Below are positions 1 to 11,705 of a DNA stretch of 64,000 nucleotides, in pieces. Source of the stretch: Patiria pectinifera. Its lineage: Eukaryota; Echinodermata; Asteroidea; Valvatida; Asterinidae. Numbering within the stretch: the first letter of the stretch is position 1; the number at the start of each line of letters is the position of its first letter. The stretch is taken from contig CM057135.1 of the NCBI GenBank assembly GCA_029964075.1, forward strand, positions 32,601,366 through 32,665,365, written 5' to 3'. The position numbers and the translations under genes are program-made. The notes under the pieces are model-generated. The model worked only from the letters and a program-made list of their open reading frames with translations. It was not told the origin of the DNA and made no database searches.

Positions 1-473
1 TTAACCCTTTACAAAGTTAGAAGAAAAAATTATTTTGGCGTGATTTTCCGATTTTATTTTCAAGTGTAAAGTGAACCCTTTGAAAATGCCCCGAAAAATA
101 AGAAAATAATTTTCTGACAAACATCTGGCTGGGTTTGTAAGTAAAGATTATAATGATTTTTCAGAATTTATCAAGTTTACAGACATTCTTAAATGTTAAT
201 TTGGAATTTTCTGAGATTTATTCAAGTGCGCCACGTTAGGGAACACTCCGCCAATTTGTGCCCAATTTCCGGACGTGACCGTTTTTGCATTTCGGATTAA
301 ATTTTATGAAACCGAAATTGTTCACAGAGGTTAAATGGCAAGCATTAATAAGGTAAAAGTACCAGTATTTCACTGCATGAATTTGAGGTTTGTCAACAAA
401 GAGGTTTGGCAACACTACACGAGGAAAGCTGGGTAAGCTTCAAAGTGCGCCACGTTAGGGAACACGACTATAT
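1..473. other. AT-rich intergenic DNA with an exact 23-bp direct repeat
   Basis: No coding signal is visible. A 23-bp sequence containing GCGCCACGTTAGGGAACAC occurs exactly twice, at 224-246 and 443-465, 219 bp apart. The second copy ends just before the foldback repeat that follows, so the pair could mark the edges of an older insertion. That is inference. Confidence 0.5.
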
Positions 474-829
474 ATAAAGGCCACACTTGGAACATATTCA
501 AAAACATACTTTGTTAAATTTTGATTGTCACATAGAGGCTTAGTTTGTAGTTTATTTTTTGCTTTAGAAGCATACTCACCCTCTTTATAAGTTAATCAGA
601 AAGTGCTGCCTTTTTGAGATGTCTATTTTTGTGTGAAATTTCATGTGAAAATTTTGATTTGCAAACGTAAAAACGTGTGCCAACGAATCTAGAAATTTCA
701 CAAAAAATAGAGCAAAAATAAACTACAAAGTACAAGTACAAACTAAAGCCTCAATGTGACAATCAAAATTTGACAAAGTTCTACATGTTTTTGTACATGT
801 TCCAAGTGTGGCCTTTAGTTTATTTACGG
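474..829. repeat. Foldback (MITE-like) inverted repeat
   Basis: The left arm (about 477-566) starts with AAAGGCCACACTTGGAACAT. It is matched in reverse complement by the right arm (about 713-825), with a few small indels. The pairing continues inward: CTATTTTTGTGTGAAATTTC near 627-646 pairs with the GAAATTTCAC-containing stretch near 690-710. Almost the whole 356 bp can therefore fold into one hairpin. It has no coding capacity. The architecture fits a non-autonomous DNA transposon (MITE). The family is not identified and no clear target-site duplication was found. Confidence 0.75.
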
Positions 830-1355
830 AGGAAGTCCAGTAAATTGGCCACATTTATGGGGCTACGCGTCGCTATGCATGCTGTGTGCGTTTCATTTCA
901 GATCTTGCGGCTGGACCAGTGACCAGCTGCAGGTGTCAACGCCTTGAGGAGACTTTATATTTTAAGTGACTTACCAAGCTGTAGGCACAGCTAACAAACG
1001 TTCCTTGACGCAGCTCCCAACAAGCACAACATGTTGTGATTAAAGGCATCATAAGATCCCAACGAAATCTCCTTCGACTAGCCCCAAACGAGAGCAAAAG
1101 ACTGACTAATTTTTCACACCAAATTTGTTTACTTTTCTTAAGCAATCCTCCAAATGTGACAGTCGCCACATTATAACAATAGAGGGCGCTCTTGATCCTT
1201 AATAGCTCCATGGATAAACCATAGAGATATACTGACTAGATCATGTCAGTGTAATTTCAACATAAATCCACATGTATTCAACAGATTTTATTCTTTTAAA
1301 TTTAAATATACAATTTGTTTTTGTTATATTGTAAATATTTTTCTTTATATTGTCA
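830..1355. other. Intergenic, nothing recognised
   Basis: AT-rich DNA without recognisable coding, RNA or repeat structure. An AGAGGGCGCT motif (CTCF-core-like) sits at 1181-1190, inside a short minus-strand ORF that resembles no family I know. Confidence 0.4.
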
Positions 1356-1790
1356 CCAAAAGAGTGCTTCATTTTTGTTTAATTTAAATAGACTAAGTCT
1401 AAGATTCGGAATGATTTTTTGTGTGATTAAAACACTTGTTTCCTTTAAATCATATTTAATTTATTTTACCCCGGTTCCTGTCAATTTTCTAAGATCTTGT
1501 GTCAAATATCTCGGCCAGTTATTGGACGCAATTTCAATCCAATGCAATATTTTATTTTTGAGTTATCGTCTCCACAAAGAGTGTCAAAAGAGACTAAAAT
1601 TCGGAATGAATTTTTCGTGATTAACGCCTATTTTCTTTAAATCATATTAAATTCATTCTTCCACGGTTCACGCCAATTTTCAAACTGGGTATGTCAAATT
1701 TCATGGTCAATATTTGGACGAAATTTCAACCCAATGCGATATGTTGTTCTTGAGTTATCGTCTCCACAAGGAGTGTTGTATTTTTGTTTA
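1356..1790. repeat. Imperfect direct duplication, about 210-bp unit
   Basis: Two collinear, diverged copies lie head to tail, about 1356-1572 and 1573-1765, with the start of a third after that. Shared blocks include ATTCGGAATGA, TTTAAATCATATT, a CGGTTC segment, a block ending in CCAATGC, and GAGTTATCGTCTCCACAA. Short ORFs here do not keep the same frame between copies, so protein coding is unlikely. Confidence 0.65.
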
Positions 1791-4193
1791 ATGGGCAGAT
1801 TGTGATCCGCATTGACAGAAGCCTTTACGGTGCTGACCGTGTTTGTGTAGGGCGCCCTCTTCAGGAAGAAATTATGACTAATCATCGAATGAAGTTTAAT
1901 GATTTCATATGTGTTTCTAAGTTGACAGCAAATTTCCCCAAAAATTCCAGTGCGAATTAGAAGCCACCACATAATTTATTTTGTTCCGATTCGAGTGTAC
2001 AATAGTGCATTCGGTCCCTCAAGTCCCTTGAAATTGACGCACAATTTGACTTCCCTAAAAACGTCAATTATAGAACATGTATATGATCTTGGTTTCTTTT
2101 TTTCATTCCGCAAAACTACAATTAATTTGGTTGGATTTTTGGCAATATGCAGTTTCCTTCCATTTTCATTACTTATTATCCCCCATTGACAGTCGATTGC
2201 AATTTTTTGAATAACGCTGCGACTTGACAAGTCTATGGAACCGGTTGGCACCAGTGTCTAATCAAATTTCTGCCAAAAGCAGTAAACTTTTACAGAAATG
2301 TTTTCGTCTGCCGCATTCTAATTTAAATGAAAAATTGTTGTAATCCAATCAAATTGACCAGATTGACAAGCTGCCGTCACTCCTCGCACTTCTGACCAAT
2401 CGCAGTTGCCCGTTCGCATTACGTCACCAGCCTCCCATCGTCGGATTCTCATTCCAAAAAAGTAGGCTCTCCAGTTTGATCAAATAAATATTTGTCGCCA
2501 GAAATTTCACGTATTCTTCTCATTCATGAATGCATTCATGACCGTACTTAAAAGCGCAAAGATCTTCATTAAATCCCAACAGAGGGCGCTGTCATTCAAT
2601 TACAGCGGGAACATTTTGCTTAATTGCTCTAAAACAGAGGGTCGGAAAGGAATTGTCATGTTTTCACCCCGGATGGGTCTTCGAATCTGTTTTTTTTTGT
2701 GTCTTTCCTAATCGTTTTGAACAAGAATAATAATTGAGCAGGTTAGCACTCATCTAAGACAGAGAAACAATAATATTGGCCAAAGGTCTTGACTTAAATA
2801 TTCGTTTTGGGCATTATAGGAGAGCCTTTATTTTACATTCTTAACCTAATTATGATTACCAATCAATGCACAAGAGTTTCTTGAAAAGTGCAAATAATGA
2901 AGTCATGAAAAACATGTACATTGATTTTATTCGGTAATTATTTTGATATTCTGTCCAGCTGTCCGTATAAAATCATGCAGTCATTTCGGTTATCTCCAAA
3001 TGTCCTCTCATTACATGACATCCTAAGTACTTTGGTATTTCCCCTCTTATACTCCCTCCTTTTAAACCCACAATTCCCCGAAAAAAATCTCTTGGAACAC
3101 TCCTGATCAAAATAGATCCCTGTTTATTTTGGGTAAGATGAGGATTACAGACGATAGAACATGTTCCCTTTGGGGATCTTTGTAAATGGTTAAAAAAATA
3201 CTCTGCAGATTTACAACTCATCCTTGAGCAGCTGGTCAAATGTTTTTGTAAGCATCGATGAAGTATCGCGTAGGCAGGATGGAACACGAGGTCCCTGAAA
3301 CCAAACTGCTGTGTTACGATACACCCCCATGTATTCTCGGAAAATGGACAAACTTGCAGTTACAGTTTCTTCCAAACTTGAGTTGAGTACCCCTTTACTT
3401 TAAAACACAGGAAATCAATCCGAGTTTGACTTGGACACTACGTCAGAGACCCGGGGTCAATCGCTTCTTGGGAAAGACGAGAGATGCGACCAGACTATAA
3501 CACAACCCAAAGACGTCTTAGATTTATTTGAAGAACCTTCTATGAGAAGTGAAGATGACCTCTGACCCTCTGAACACTCAAAGCATATCCCACGTATACG
3601 ACGTCGGCTCTACGAGAAGAACAGAATACGAAGACTGGGAGAGTTTGGTGACGTCATACCTACGTGCTTCCCATGAACCGTTTCGTCCAAAAGACCCAGA
3701 CTTGTGTTTTCCATAAAACTCCGATGACGACTGCACGCTTGTGACTCTAGGTCTTTCAACCTGCAATTGACGCGCCTCTCATGTCTGGAATACGTAAAAG
3801 AAGGTTTTCCAAACCGTTGATGCTTTTTACTAATCAGAATTCTTAATTAGAAACATTCTCTATAGTCTACCTTGTGTCTGACATTATTGATACAATGCGT
3901 GCTACACGGAAGTTATACCAAGCACACGGTTTGATTTTTTTCATATTGTTTATTACTTTTTAATATGAAATACAGGCCTATCCTGATGGGTCTTGTTTAA
4001 ACTAATGCGCTTCGAATTCTGTCACCGCCCCCCCCCTCAAAAAAAAAAAACCGGCGCAAGCGGGCGCCCTCGCAAAACGCTTCCTTTCTGAGCTACAACG
4101 TGAGTTCACATTCCACTCCGCACGTTCTAATTATTTTTATAGTGCCCTCTTGCGTTAATATTCTAGAAATGAATAATTTCGAGGGGCAATGGA
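1791..4193. other. Intergenic, scattered motifs only
   Basis: No convincing gene is visible. Noted items are a CTCF-like site at 2575-2592 (CAACAGAGGGCGCTGT core), one full CRE octamer TGACGTCA at 3649-3656, and a C-run followed by an A-run at about 4027-4050. Confidence 0.4.
2575..2592 (+). promoter_or_regulatory. CTCF-like binding motif
   Basis: CCCAACAGAGGGCGCTGT matches the bilaterian CTCF core (CC-A-S-YAG-RKGGC-RS) well, with one weak position. Related AGAGGGCGCT cores occur at other sites in the window. The call rests on motif match only; binding is not shown. Confidence 0.35.
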
Positions 4194-4234
4194 TATAAAT
4201 ACAAATTCCCGGCCCTTATGAAAGCTTGGAGTTC
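4194..4234 (+). promoter_or_regulatory. Weak candidate core promoter (TATA plus initiator-like)
   Basis: TATAAATA at 4194-4201 is followed 40 bp later by TCAGATC at 4232-4238, which fits the initiator consensus. The spacing is longer than the usual 30-33 bp and no recognisable gene follows. A 68-codon ORF at 4452-4658 has no family resemblance. This may be chance in AT-rich DNA. Confidence 0.15.
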
Positions 4235-4241
4235 AGATCCG

Positions 4242-6046
4242 TTCGTCTGCCGCTGAGAGATCCCTAAAGGGTTTTGCAAAGTTCCCGCCGCTTACGTCTA
4301 ACATCCCCCACGGACATAGCGAACGGTTCTTCAAACACTTCCTACGGAAATATCATCTCAAACTTTTTACCTCCAAAATCATAAAACTATGACACTTTCC
4401 GGGCCCCACATGACAAGGGCCACTTGGCAGGGCATCGGTTAGGGGATATTTATGGGATGTGTTTTTCACGTTTCAATGTCTCGGTGCCGTTCAACCGTGC
4501 TTTTGTGGCGCGCAAGTACGGGCGATGTAAATCGCACTCCGCAGTCTGCCGCGATGGGACTTGTACGTAAGCGCGTAATGTCGAAAGCTCGAAGCTTGCT
4601 CGCCCGTGTATTTGCGCTCGTTTTACGTCAGATGCCTGGCTTGAACGTGACCGAATAGTATTGGAATAAAAACAAATTGCATCTTCAATTACTTGTAGTT
4701 AACTTGAAGGTAGACATTTGGCAATATTTTGCCAAACTGTCACGTTTTAGATTGTTTAGTGACCTTATTTCAAAGGGTTCACAGCTGAGAACGACAGCCT
4801 TTTTCTTATATTTTATATGATTGGCAGAATGGCTCATGAGGTACTAGGTGAAATAAGACGAGTAATAATGACTTAAAGGGAATGTACAACATTTGCTTTT
4901 GATGCAATTTTCAAAAATAATGGATTTGGAGGATTAGTAGTTATAGAAAATATTGTTAAACTGACTTGCTTCACGTATTGGGTTCGGAGATGCTAAAATC
5001 CAAGAAAACCAACCATGTTCTTGTAGTCTGGTTCCCTGAACCCACTTAAGATGAAACGGAACAATGTATAGACTTTGGGGAATCGTAAAGTCAGAGAATC
5101 AGTATAGCAGGCTTGTACCCATTCACAGGTGTGTAATCAATTGCTAACGAAATGCAGAATAACTTTAATATGAAAAATTAGGAGTTTTTGAAAAAAAGCG
5201 CCAGTTTTCTCCAACGCTGCTCGGCCGACCAGCGCTGGAAAAATACAAGTTTTCTTGAAAATGTCAGCACACCGGGAGCCCTGACTTTACAGGATGCTTT
5301 GGACAGTCCTTCCCAAAAAATCCAGTAAGATATTTTTGATCATTTGATCATTTCGTTTTTTGATGTTTGCAAATGTTGTATCTTCTCTTTAATTGTTAGG
5401 AGCTTTTTAAAACCTGCGCTACAGTACTGTTGTTGGAGAGGTAATTCTAGCTCAGGTGAAACATGCTAAATAAATGTATCAAGGCCTACCAGCCAAAACT
5501 CAAGCACTTTGCACGGTTCTCGTGTGCTTTTTTTCAGGGAAAGTAAATTTGCTATTAATTAGGTGACATGGCTGATTGTATGTGCTGGCACGCTTCGCAC
5601 GTAGCTCACTGTTGTCACTAAACTGGATACCTGATCTCATGCATCATGAATGAGGACAGGCAATGTACTGGCAGCGTTTTAAAAGAAACATTGGTCCCAT
5701 TCCCTGGATTTGTCTAGCCTGGGCCCTCAAGACGCGTACGCGCAGTCATACGCGTGTACGAATTGATTGCGTGTCAGAGGTCAAAAAGGACAACGATGTG
5801 TTGGTCGTTCTCTGACTCTTTACCACTAACTTGAATCTCGGAGGAATTTGAATCTAAGCAGAGCTCGTACGAGCTTGGTCCCCACGGCTTTTTCGCAGCG
5901 TGAAGAGCGGCATCCAAGCATGCGACGTTTTTGCGTCACTGCAGCACTGAACCATGGTTCAATCCTGGAGCAAGGAACAGAACCAACGTCATCATGGAAG
6001 GCATTGAATAGCAAACGCCTTATTGTGTCCAAATAGGTTTCATATT
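4242..6046. other. Intergenic, nothing recognised
   Basis: No gene, RNA or repeat is recognised. A small CpG-rich patch lies at about 5729-5760. A GGTTCAATCC sequence at 5958-5967 looks like a pol III B-box, but no A-box stands at tRNA spacing. Confidence 0.4.
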
Positions 6047-6246
6047 ACACTGTAAAAACGTTGGGCAAAATGGGTTGATATGTAGACCAACGTTGGTCAA
6101 CATATCAACAGGTTAAACTCTTGGGCAATATTCTTCCCAATAGTTGGAAAATTTTTACCCAAATTAGGTCATTTTAAACCAATTTTGGGTAAAATTATAT
6201 TGCCCAACAGTGTTTTACCCATTATTATTATTTTTTTCTACAGTGT
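6047..6246. mobile_element. MITE-like element with ACACTGTA-type terminal inverted repeats
   Basis: The element opens with ACACTGTAAAAAC and closes with TTTTTTTCTACAGTGT, giving imperfect terminal inverted repeats around about 200 bp. The interior is rich in TTGGGCAA and its complement TTGCCCAA, so it is internally self-complementary too. The flanking duplication is at most TT and not decisive. Short elements with CACTGTA termini are common in marine invertebrate genomes. No transposase is present. Confidence 0.6.
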
Positions 6247-7212
6247 TTGCTACTCTGCTGCGCTCATCAGCATCAAAAACATTCTTAATGTATTCTAAAG
6301 TGCGATATGACTGTCACACGGAAAACAATTTTGTTTCAAAACTAGTTCATTGGCAGAGCAGCATGGGAAAAGGATTATTGTAATTGTGTCGACATCCACT
6401 GTATTATTTTATTCGTATTGTTGCTGCGGGGGTCGGGTGTGGGGGGAGGGACAGACGAGTTTATCTAAGTAACTTACAAAAGTTCAACATTTGCACTCCC
6501 TGAATAAAATCCAAAGGCGTGGAAAAGTGAGGTGAAATGGTGTTCCTGATGAGAATTTCGTTCAAAATCTGTTTGAACCAGACTTGGCATTTAGGGGGGG
6601 AAAAAAAATCGCCAACCGGACACAATCTTTTTCATTGACAACTGACAGATAAAGAAAAAAAAGAGTAAAGTGTGGCTGATAATCGACAAAGGCACCTAAC
6701 CCTAGACACAACGGAAACATTTCTTTGCGTGAGCTGTCTTAAATATCTGGAGGTAACGAGCCGGAGTTTACTCGGGGCATACCCGGGGGCTGCTTTCCGG
6801 GAACCGAAATGTCCCTTGCACACTGACGCGACGCGCACTGCCTCGGTACATCTCCTGGGTAAACTGAGCGACGTTACAGTGGTGTTTTCGCTTAGACGTA
6901 AATGGGCAAAACAATCGCCTTGTTGGTGCACTTTTCAGTTTGAGCCTCCTGAGAGAAGGAGAGAAGTGGTCCTGCACCTTTCCACCTATAGGTATATGCC
7001 CTTTTAGCTCCGGAAAGGTCACTCATGAAAAGGACAACTTGTTTTCAGTTTGACAGTCTCTCAATCTATCCATCTTTGGGCACAGGACGTTCCATCCGGT
7101 CCCTTAAAACCATAGACAGTGTCTTAACAATAAGTAATAAAACCCAGTTTTAAAAGGTCTTGTTTAATTTGAAATCTTAAACTCTGGTCAAGACTCAAGT
7201 GTATAGCCAATT

Positions 7213-7311
7213 TGTGTGTGTGTGTGGGTGGGTCGGTGTGTGTGTGTGTGTGTTCTGGAATGCTAGGGTGTGTGTGTGTGTGTGTGGGGGGGGGGGGGGC
7301 CGGGGAGGGGA
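7213..7311. repeat. (GT)n microsatellite ending in a G-run
   Basis: GT runs at 7213-7253 and 7267-7286 are broken by a short unique stretch and end in about 14 consecutive G. These tracts create spurious Cys/Val and His/Thr ORFs on both strands. Confidence 0.9.
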
Positions 7312-7381
7312 CCCCAAATTTGTCGACGGAGAGGACAATGACGGAAAGAATTACGCAGAAAGTGCAAGATTTGAATGTCGG

Positions 7382-7397
7382 ACACCAGGTGGCGCTG
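7382..7397 (+). promoter_or_regulatory. Strong CTCF-like motif
   Basis: ACACCAGGTGGCGCTG contains CACCAGGTGGCGC, an excellent match to the conserved insect/vertebrate CTCF core. It is the best such match in the window. Whether this genome's CTCF binds it cannot be told from sequence. Confidence 0.45.
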
Positions 7398-7430
7398 TTC
7401 AAGGTTAACCGTACTGGATCGAACGGCGAT

Positions 7431-7491
7431 AAAAAAAAAAAAAACACCTCCACCGAACCCCCCCCCCCCCAAAAAAAAAAACCCACCAAAA
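7431..7491. repeat. Homopolymer A / C / A tracts
   Basis: A run of about 14 A, a short C-rich spacer, about 13 C and about 11 A follow one another. These are simple sequence and likely unstable in length. Confidence 0.85.
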
Positions 7492-8742
7492 CATCCCAAA
7501 CCGTGTCTTGTCCTTATGCTTTACACAACCAAAAATTGACTTTTAAAAAAAAAAAAGAAAATTGTAGGGAGGTGTGGGTGTCTACATGACTTTAAAAATG
7601 CTAAGGGACACAAAGTTGAGTTCCGCTTCCGCCATAGTGTTATTCTTCAATCTTGTGAAATACTGTAACAGCGCCCCCGCGCGCTACTAAAAACCGAAAA
7701 CGTGACTCTGAAAAGTATGAAACAGATTATATTCCAGATAGCCTTTAGTCGTTCCTTTCTTTTTTATTTTTAGTCTGAAGATGTCCAAGGATTGTTTTCG
7801 TACATGCAATGTCAGTGGCACCGTCATCTGAGAAGAGCGGGACCGGCGGGATCCGGCGAGGCGAAGAGCACAGCGAACCCTGTCCGTAAGAGAAAGGTTC
7901 TCTTTCCGCGGGCCATTGTCCGGAGACACCAAATTTAGCTATCGCTGCCGCTCGCCTGTACTCATGGACGTCCGTATCGTCGCAGCACGTACGTTCAACT
8001 CCTTCGCTCATGGTGCAGGAGTACTCGGTGAAAAAGAGTGCAGCGTCGAGGCAAAGGGGTCGGGCAGCGCCCCAGCTAAAGGTCTATGACGTGGCATTCA
8101 CAATTCCCCGATCAGAAGGGGTTCGCATGAGTTTTCTTCTTGACGGAAGGAAGAGCAAAGTTCTTGACATTTTGGCGAACTTTTCGCCTTATTTGGCTGT
8201 TTTTGGGCCGACTTTTGGAGAGAGAACACGGGGGGGGGGGGCAGAGAAGGAAGTCATCTTATTGGGCCCTGAGTTTTTTGCAGAGTTTTTTTTCTGTTTG
8301 CAGCGAGTTACAAACGTAGGATTGCAACACAAGAGCCACTAACAACCTTGGCAAGTCCATGTACGTTTTACATGACCGAGCCTACATTACAATGTACAGT
8401 TTCCAGATACAATTTCCAGTTAGGCCTACAATTTTTTATTAGAAGTGGATTTTTATTCACAGTGAATACCCCAATACGTATTACTATAGTTACTATAATT
8501 TAAGTTGCAAACTCAATTTGATTTGCATCTGGAAAGTATGGAAAAAATGTTGCTATTGGGCTGAAATGAAGCGAATATTTGAGTTTCATGCAATGTTCTA
8601 TTGAAATAGAGCTCTTTTTCGCTGGTTCGCGTACGCTATTATTTATCGACATGTTAAAATTCATAGCAGTCCGGTATAATATGCCTTGGCCCCTGCACAT
8701 TTTGCCTTTAAACAGCATAAGGGGTACTTGGGCACGGAGTTC

Positions 8743-8945
8743 GAACTCGCGCAAGTACGTGTATATATGCCTGCATGCAATGGGACCGTGGCCCCAATTG
8801 TCCCTCTTTATTTTTTTGTACTGTAACTTTTTGGAAGACCTCCCATATGTTTTGTACATAACCACCAAATTGGGGACCTTCGGGAATTGGGACCCTATTG
8901 TCCTTTATTGTTTCAACGTCCCTGTTGTATGCATGCAGAAACAAA
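8743..8945. mobile_element. About 200-bp insertion present only in copy A
   Basis: Copy B runs straight from GCGGAGTTCACACC to AACGCAACATTGG. Copy A has about 200 bp between the equivalent points. The inserted stretch is partly self-complementary (a GGGACC...CCCCAATT segment against AATTGGGGACC...GGGACCC). It has TGCATGC-containing sequence near both ends (about 8770 and 8930). It may be a small insertion element, or instead a deletion in copy B. Confidence 0.4.
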
Positions 8946-9477
8946 CTCAGTGTAACGCAACAGTTTCCGTGTGACATAATGCTGTATTGTGGGAAAATAT
9001 CTATCACCAATCTTTCAAAATAACAATGAAACCATGCGAAATGTCACCAAGAAATGTGTTGACAATGTCTTATAATTAAACGAGATAACAAAACTACGAA
9101 TTCCCAGCAGTAAGAATTGCAAAAGTCAAGCAGTTCGTTCTCCTGGCTAAAAAATGCCACAGGGTGCTCCAAATATCACCAAACTGTATTAAAAAACAAT
9201 TTACGACCTCCATTAACATGAACAATGGACCTTGGAAAAACGTGTTATGGAGTAATAACAGTGCGTAATGGGTTTGGACAATCTTACGGACCCTGGATGT
9301 AATGATGCCATCATGGGCCTCGCGAGACGAGATTCAACCATTTGGCATCGAAAAACGGCCCTGGAAAAACAGTGCTACGTTATAAATGATGCTATAAAAT
9401 GACGTGTACACCTCGTGAGAGATCTTCTACAATATAATACAGGAAAAAAATCAGGTCATTTTTTACCCCACTTTGCT

Positions 9478-9640
9478 TCTTAAGAGCAAATTCTGGTCCC
9501 GGGAATATGGCCTGGGGAAATATGTTGCACGCGACTCACGCGCACCGTGCTATAGCGCGTCAGATGAGGCCCAGCCCCGATCTGACCTACGCGGTAGCCG
9601 TACTGCCCGCGTCACGGTAAAAAGCCCGGGACGCCTAAAA
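9478..9640. repeat. Conserved GC-rich island in copy A
   Basis: About 160 bp from CTTAAGAGCAAATTCTGG to AAAGCCCGGGACGCC is almost identical to 11003-11159 in copy B. Only about five substitutions were seen by eye, while flanking parts of the duplication are much more diverged. The island is GC- and CpG-rich. It lies in an open frame in both copies, but the differences seen in that frame all change amino acids, so protein constraint does not explain the conservation. Confidence 0.6.
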
Positions 9641-10190
9641 TGCAAAATGTACAATGATAGAGGTAATAACTGAGGGACTCGAAGAGCAGTTCAACCACTT
9701 CGCGGTGTAAGTCGGCCTTACTAAAAATAGACGCGTTAAGACAGTGGCCTCGTTATCTAGGCACGTCATCCAGGGTGCGACGAATGACGCCCAGTGATTT
9801 ATGAAATTTGACTTTTATTGTACATCGACGTAATTCGTTTATGCCAGTGACGCGCTTCTAAAAGAGGGGGGGGGGGGGCTTCAGACCCATCGACTTACTT
9901 AAAAAAAACACCTAAAGGTAATTATACAAGATTTGCAAGCATCAAAAAACAAAACTATTATGAAATACCTTACTTGACTGCAAAAGAATAAAGGCGCAGG
10001 CATCCTGTGAAATCGTGGCACCTAGTGTACTATCATTTGCAAGAAAAGTGGGATTTTTGTATCACTTTTCAACGATGGTCAGCCGATCATCATTGGGAAA
10101 AAAACCTGGATTTTTTTCAAATACTGTCCCCAATTGTACAAAATTTAGGTAGTCCACATATTTTTTGGGGGGTGGGGGTTGAAGAGTGGG

Positions 10191-11705
10191 GTTGATTTTT
10201 GTGCAGAGTCTGTTTTGCTGCGAATTACAAACGTATATATAGGAGTGTAACACAAGAACCACAAACGCCCTTGTGCATACTGTTTCCAGATACAATTATT
10301 TTGCAACTTTTTTATTAGATCTATACGTGAATTTTAATTTACAGTTAATATACCTCCATAATATTATTGGTTACTTCATTTTTATTTGCTAACTCAATTT
10401 GATTTACATCTGGAAAGAATGGAAATAACTGTTGCCATTGAGTGGAAATGAAATAATGATATCTGAGTTTGAGGCAACGTTCTAACGAAGTAGAGCTCTT
10501 TTTCACTGGTTCGTGTCCGGTGGGTATAATACACATTTTGCTCTAAACAGTCTTGTACGCGGAGTTCACACCCGTTGAAACGCAACATTGGTTCACATGT
10601 GACATAACGCTGTATAGCAGGGAAAAGATTGATAACCAATTTTTCAAAATATCATGAAACCATGCAAAATGTAACAAAAAATGTGTCGACAATGTCTTAT
10701 AATATATCAAGCAGTTCGTTAATTTACCTCCTCCATTATCAAAAACATGGACCTTGGAAAAACGTTTATGGAGAAATAACATACAGTGCGTAATGGATTT
10801 GCACAATATTACGAACCCTGGAAAAAATGATGTCATGGTCCTCATGAGGCGAGATTCACCCATTAAGCATCGAAAAACGGCCCTGGAAAAAAATTGTGCT
10901 ACGTTATAAATGATGCTACAAAATGATATGTACACCTCGCGAGAGATCTTGTACAATATAAAGCAGAAAAAAAATCAGGTCATTTTTTACCCAACTTTGC
11001 TTCTTAAGAGCAAATTCTGGTCCCGGGAATATGGCCCGGGGAAATATGTTGCACGCGACACACGCGCACCGTGCTATAGCGCGTCAGATGAGGCCCAGCC
11101 CCGATCTGACCTACGCGGTAGCCCTATTGCCCGCGTCACGGTAAAAAGCCCGGGACGCCAAAAATACGATGATACAGGTAAAATCTGAAATAATTGAGGG
11201 ACTCGAGAAGCCTTTTAACCAGTCTGCTGCATAAGTAGGCCTTACTATGTTAAAAATAGACGAATTAAAACAGCGGCCTAGTTATCTAGGCACCTCATCC
11301 AGGGTTCTGATGCGTTTTCGTGCGACGAATGACGCCCAGTGTTTTATAAAATGGACGCAGTTTGTCCTACGTCGACGTAATTCTTTATGCCAATGACGCG
11401 CTTGTAAAGGGGGGGGGGGTCATCGACTTACTACTTCAAAAAACTTAAGAGTAATATACAGCATTTGCAAGCATAAAAAAACACAACTACCAAATTATTA
11501 TGAAATACCTTAGGCCTACTTGACTGTAAGTAAATAAAAGTCTCAAGCATCATGTGAAATTTTCAAGAAAAGTGGAATTTTCGTATCAATTTCCAACGAT
11601 GGTCAGCCGACCATCATGACTTTTTTTCAAATACTGGCCCAGTATTACAAAATTAGTTAGACCACATTTTGTTTGCAACCAGTTACACATCCGTGAACAA
11701 GTGCA
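10191..11705. repeat. Large direct duplication, copy B
   Basis: This is the downstream member of the tandem pair, collinear with 8270-10190 apart from indels. Its right edge (about 11545-11700) matches the end of copy A, including CAACGATGGTCAGCCGA (10070 and 11594). The adjacent sequence GTTTGCAACCAGTTACA (11670) resembles the start of the next unit, so the repeat may originally have been longer. Function unknown. Confidence 0.75.
11003..11159. repeat. Conserved GC-rich island in copy B
   Basis: Partner of 9478-9640. The core GCACCGTGCTATAGCGCGTC is identical in both. See the copy A island for why coding constraint is unlikely. Confidence 0.6.

Larger units (their letters stand above)
6247..8269. 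other. Intergenic with simple-sequence tracts
   Basis: Contains the GT/G and A/C tracts listed separately and a strong CTCF-like motif at 7382-7397. ORFs of up to 125 codons across 7124-7589 are produced by the microsatellites and are not credible genes. The 111-codon ORF at 6672-7007 has no recognised domain. Confidence 0.4.
8270..10190. repeat. Large direct duplication, copy A
   Basis: Copy A is collinear with copy B (10191-11705). Matching landmarks (A/B) are TTTCCAGATACAATT (8400/10282), CTCAATTTGATTT (8511/10391), GACAATGTCTTATAAT (9060/10688), GGACCTTGGAAAAACGT (9227/10750) and the island at 9478-9640. The two copies share a homologous G-run (9866-9877 and 11408-11417). Copy A is longer mainly because of about 200 bp (about 8743-8945) missing from copy B. 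No ORF with a recognisable domain is present, so the unit is an unclassified repeat. A diverged partial copy lies at 14905-15065. Confidence 0.8.

Noticed and set aside
5958-5967. GGTTCAATCC as a tRNA B-box
   Set aside because: No A-box at tRNA distance and no cloverleaf; isolated match.
7124-7589. ORFs of 121-125 codons
   Set aside because: Generated by GT, G, A and C simple repeats; composition is purely repeat-driven.
9473-9673. Conserved 66-codon ORF shared with 10910-11188
   Set aside because: The DNA is conserved, but the differences seen in this frame change amino acids and the frame ends differ, so coding is not supported.
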